This document shows positions 5,801 to 7,291 of a stretch of DNA of 7,291 bases, one piece after another. This DNA comes from JAFDVL01 sp043736395 (lineage in GTDB: Bacteria; Acidobacteriota; Blastocatellia; RBC074). The DNA is taken from positions 1 through 7,291 of the forward strand of contig JAYTCQ010000422.1 of NCBI GenBank assembly GCA_043736395.1, given 5' to 3'. Within the stretch, counting starts at the first letter, position 1. Every line of letters begins with the position of its first letter. The notes beneath the pieces were generated by a model. It was not told where the DNA came from, ran no database searches, and worked only from the letters and a program-made list of their open reading frames with translations. The position numbers were made by a program, and so were the translations under genes.

Positions 5801-6127
5801 GGTAGGATAGGCGTCCCCGCCTGTCCGCCGAACCAGCGTAGCGAAGTTCGGTGTTCGTGGCAGATGGAAACTCTATCTTTAGTTGAGAGGTCAGGCGGGG
5901 ACGCCAATGTACGATAGGCGTCCCCGCCTTTCGCCCGAACCAGCGCAGCGAAGTTCGGCACTCGTGGCAGATGAAAATTTAATCTTTAGTTAACAGGTCA
6001 GGCGGGGACGATAATGTACGATAGGCGTCCCCGCCTGTCCGCCGAACCAGCGCAGCGAAGTTCGGCACTTGTGGCAGATGGAAATTTTATCTTTAGTTAA
6101 CAGGTCAGGCGAGGACGCCTAACCTAC
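5801..6127. repeat. Tandem array of three 107-bp hairpin units with terminal inverted repeats
   Basis: Units start at 5810, 5917 and 6024, an exact 107-base period; the third ends at 6119. Each unit opens with GGCGTCCCCGCCT and closes with AGGCGGGGACG, which pair: 14 bp perfect in unit 1 (5810-5823/5892-5905), 11 bp in unit 2, and 13 of 14 in unit 3. Each also holds an inner hairpin CCGAAC...GTTCGG around CAGCGCAGCGAA and a conserved ATCTTTAGTT. By eye, units 1 and 2 differ at about 15 of 107 bases, while units 2 and 3 are closer. The whole array is framed by 22-base inverted ends (5802-5823/6106-6127, two mismatches) with outer GTAGG/CCTAC. This suggests one foldback element whose interior was amplified. 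It starts two bases after the upstream stop and ends four bases before the next ATG. No credible gene lies within it. Confidence 0.9.
5810..5905 (+). terminator. Hairpin downstream of the lipoprotein gene, possible transcription end
   Basis: The first repeat unit places a perfect 14-bp GC-rich stem (GGCGTCCCCGCCTG against its complement) ten bases after the TAA at 5797-5799, with an inner 6-bp stem. No T-tract follows, so it is not a standard intrinsic terminator; RNA 3'-end protection or a purely selfish repeat are equally possible. Confidence 0.25.
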
Positions 6128-6131
6128 ATTT

Positions 6132-7291
6132 ATGATTCTCAAAAAAATGTTTTTATTTATTTCTAGTGCGTTATTTTCAATTGCGCTATCGGCTCAGACG
6201 AAACCGGAACGCATCGTCATCAAACCCGAATCGCTGCCGAAGCCTTATGCGACAGACTCTTCGCGCAACTTCCCACGAGTTATTAAGGCTCTGGATGATG
6301 CGAAATTATCTTTACCGACTGGTTTTTCTGCAACAGTTTTTGCTGAAGGTGAATTTAAAAATCCACGCTGGTTGATCGAAGGTGAAAACGGAGATTTATT
6401 TTTATCCGATGCACGCGCCAATGCTGTTTACTTACTTCGCGACAGCAATAAAGACGGCAAGATTGATAATGCAACAGAAAGATTCACCTTCGTCGAAGGG
6501 CTGAATCGTCCGTTTGGGATGGCGATAAATGGTGGTTATTTTTACGTCGGAAATACCGACGGCGTAGTCCGATTTAAATTCAAAATCGGCGAAACAAAAA
6601 TCACTTCTCCTGCTGAAAAAATTATCGAACTTCCAGCGCAAGGCTACAATAATCACTGGACGAGGAATTTGTTATTTTCACAAGACGGCAAAAAATTGTA
6701 TGTCAGCGTTGGCTCTGGCACGAACGTAGATGTTGAGCAGGATGCACGCCGCGCGGCTATCAGCGAATACAATCCTGACGGCACAGGACATCGAATTTTC
6801 GCCTCAGGAATTCGCAATCCGATTGGCTTGGCGTGGAATCCTGTGACGAAGGAGTTATGGACAGCTGTCAACGAACGCGATGGACTCGGTGATGATTTAG
6901 TCCCTGATTATGCGACTTCGGTGAAGGACGGCGGATTTTACGGTTGGCCATATATGTACATCGGCAACAATCCTGATCCACGTCGCGTGGACGACATGAA
7001 AAATATTCGCATCAAATCCGCGACAGTTCCTGATGTATTATTCGAAGCGCACTGCGCGGCGCTCGGGTTGGTTTTTAATACCGGAAAAATGTTTCCGAGC
7101 GATTATCAAGGCGACGCGTTTGTAGCGATGCACGGAAGTTGGAATCGCTCGAAGCGGACGGGCTACAAGGTAGTGCGAATTCCGATGAAAAACGGCAAAC
7201 CGGAAGGCGGCTATGAGAATTTTATGACGGGCTGGCTGACAGATAATGCGAACAAAGATGTGTGGGGAAGACCGGTGGGATTGACGATGAT
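6132..7291 (+). CDS. Second sorbosone/glucose dehydrogenase-like beta-propeller protein (3' end cut off)
   Basis: An open frame of 386 codons runs from ATG 6132 past the window edge, with no internal stop. It is a paralogue of the gene at 4492-5799: about 40 of 60 residues match across the first propeller part. Residues 1-21 form a signal peptide (LKKMFLFISSALFSIALSA), probably cleaved after A21, and no lipobox cysteine is present, so the protein is likely secreted or periplasmic rather than anchored. Motifs: DSNKDGKID (104-112), NNHWTRNLLF (173-182, H175 the presumed catalytic base), SVGSGTN (192-198), GIRNPIGL (226-233), NERDGLGDDLVPDY (247-260), GGFYGWPY (267-274), EAHCAALGLVF (305-315), MHGSWNR (333-339) and VWGRPVGL (377-384). 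By comparison only some 35 residues are missing. The start is uncertain: no Shine-Dalgarno is close, and the repeat array ends four bases upstream. ATG 6147 is an alternative. Confidence 0.88.
   Translation, partial: MILKKMFLFISSALFSIALSAQTKPERIVIKPESLPKPYATDSSRNFPRVIKALDDAKLSLPTGFSATVFAEGEFKNPRWLIEGENGDLFLSDARANAVYLLRDSNKDGKIDNATERFTFVEGLNRPFGMAINGGYFYVGNTDGVVRFKFKIGETKITSPAEKIIELPAQGYNNHWTRNLLFSQDGKKLYVSVGSGTNVDVEQDARRAAISEYNPDGTGHRIFASGIRNPIGLAWNPVTKELWTAVNERDGLGDDLVPDYATSVKDGGFYGWPYMYIGNNPDPRRVDDMKNIRIKSATVPDVLFEAHCAALGLVFNTGKMFPSDYQGDAFVAMHGSWNRSKRTGYKVVRIPMKNGKPEGGYENFMTGWLTDNANKDVWGRPVGLTM

Noticed and set aside
5740..5961. Open frame of 73 residues on the - strand over the repeat array
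   Set aside because: It reads through repeat units and the end of the dehydrogenase gene; the sequence is what the hairpin repeats produce when translated, with no gene-like features.
5801..6127. CRISPR array
   Set aside because: The 107-base units are nearly identical along their whole length, with no unique spacers, and they contain internal hairpins; no cas gene is nearby.
6166..6375. Open frame of 69 residues on the + strand
   Set aside because: It is out of frame with the clear dehydrogenase paralogue that starts at 6132, and has an arginine/leucine-rich shadow composition.

Overview
The window is a bacterial chromosomal segment with moderate, uneven GC. All real genes lie on the + strand. 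The mix of genes suggests Acidobacteriota (Blastocatellia-like) or another soil phylum rich in large ECF sigma families: a planctomycete/acidobacterial-type ECF sigma factor, a scattered trp gene set, two sorbosone/glucose-dehydrogenase-type beta-propeller proteins, and several families of intergenic foldback repeats. This assignment is inference; the window has no rRNA or other marker gene.

Layout. Bases 3-80 look like the last codons of an upstream gene. An ECF sigma factor follows (187-762), then a 107-base gap with an extended -10 promoter candidate and a clear Shine-Dalgarno in front of trpC (870-1667). A long hairpin repeat overlaps the end of trpC and fills the gap to trpF (1762-2385). 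trpF overlaps by one base an AT-rich exported protein resembling DUF6174 (2385-2966), and trpB (2970-4175) starts three bases after that. A nested palindromic element (4176-4407) begins directly after the trpB stop. Next is a sorbosone-dehydrogenase-like lipoprotein (4492-5799), then a 107-bp tandem repeat array bounded by inverted repeats (5801-6127). Last is a second, secreted paralogue of the dehydrogenase (from 6132), which runs off the window end.

How it works together. TrpC, TrpF and TrpB catalyse phosphoribosylanthranilate isomerisation (TrpF), indole-3-glycerol-phosphate formation (TrpC) and the final indole-plus-serine condensation (TrpB). TrpA, TrpD and TrpE/G are not in the window. 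The two propeller proteins are probably envelope or periplasmic PQQ-type sugar dehydrogenases that arose by tandem duplication, with one patch almost identical at DNA level.

No defence system, CRISPR array, tRNA, rRNA or intact transposase is visible. The most unusual signal is that three different foldback repeat families occupy the three large intergenic gaps of the trp/dehydrogenase part, each set directly on a stop codon and in two cases ending within about a dozen bases of the next start codon.
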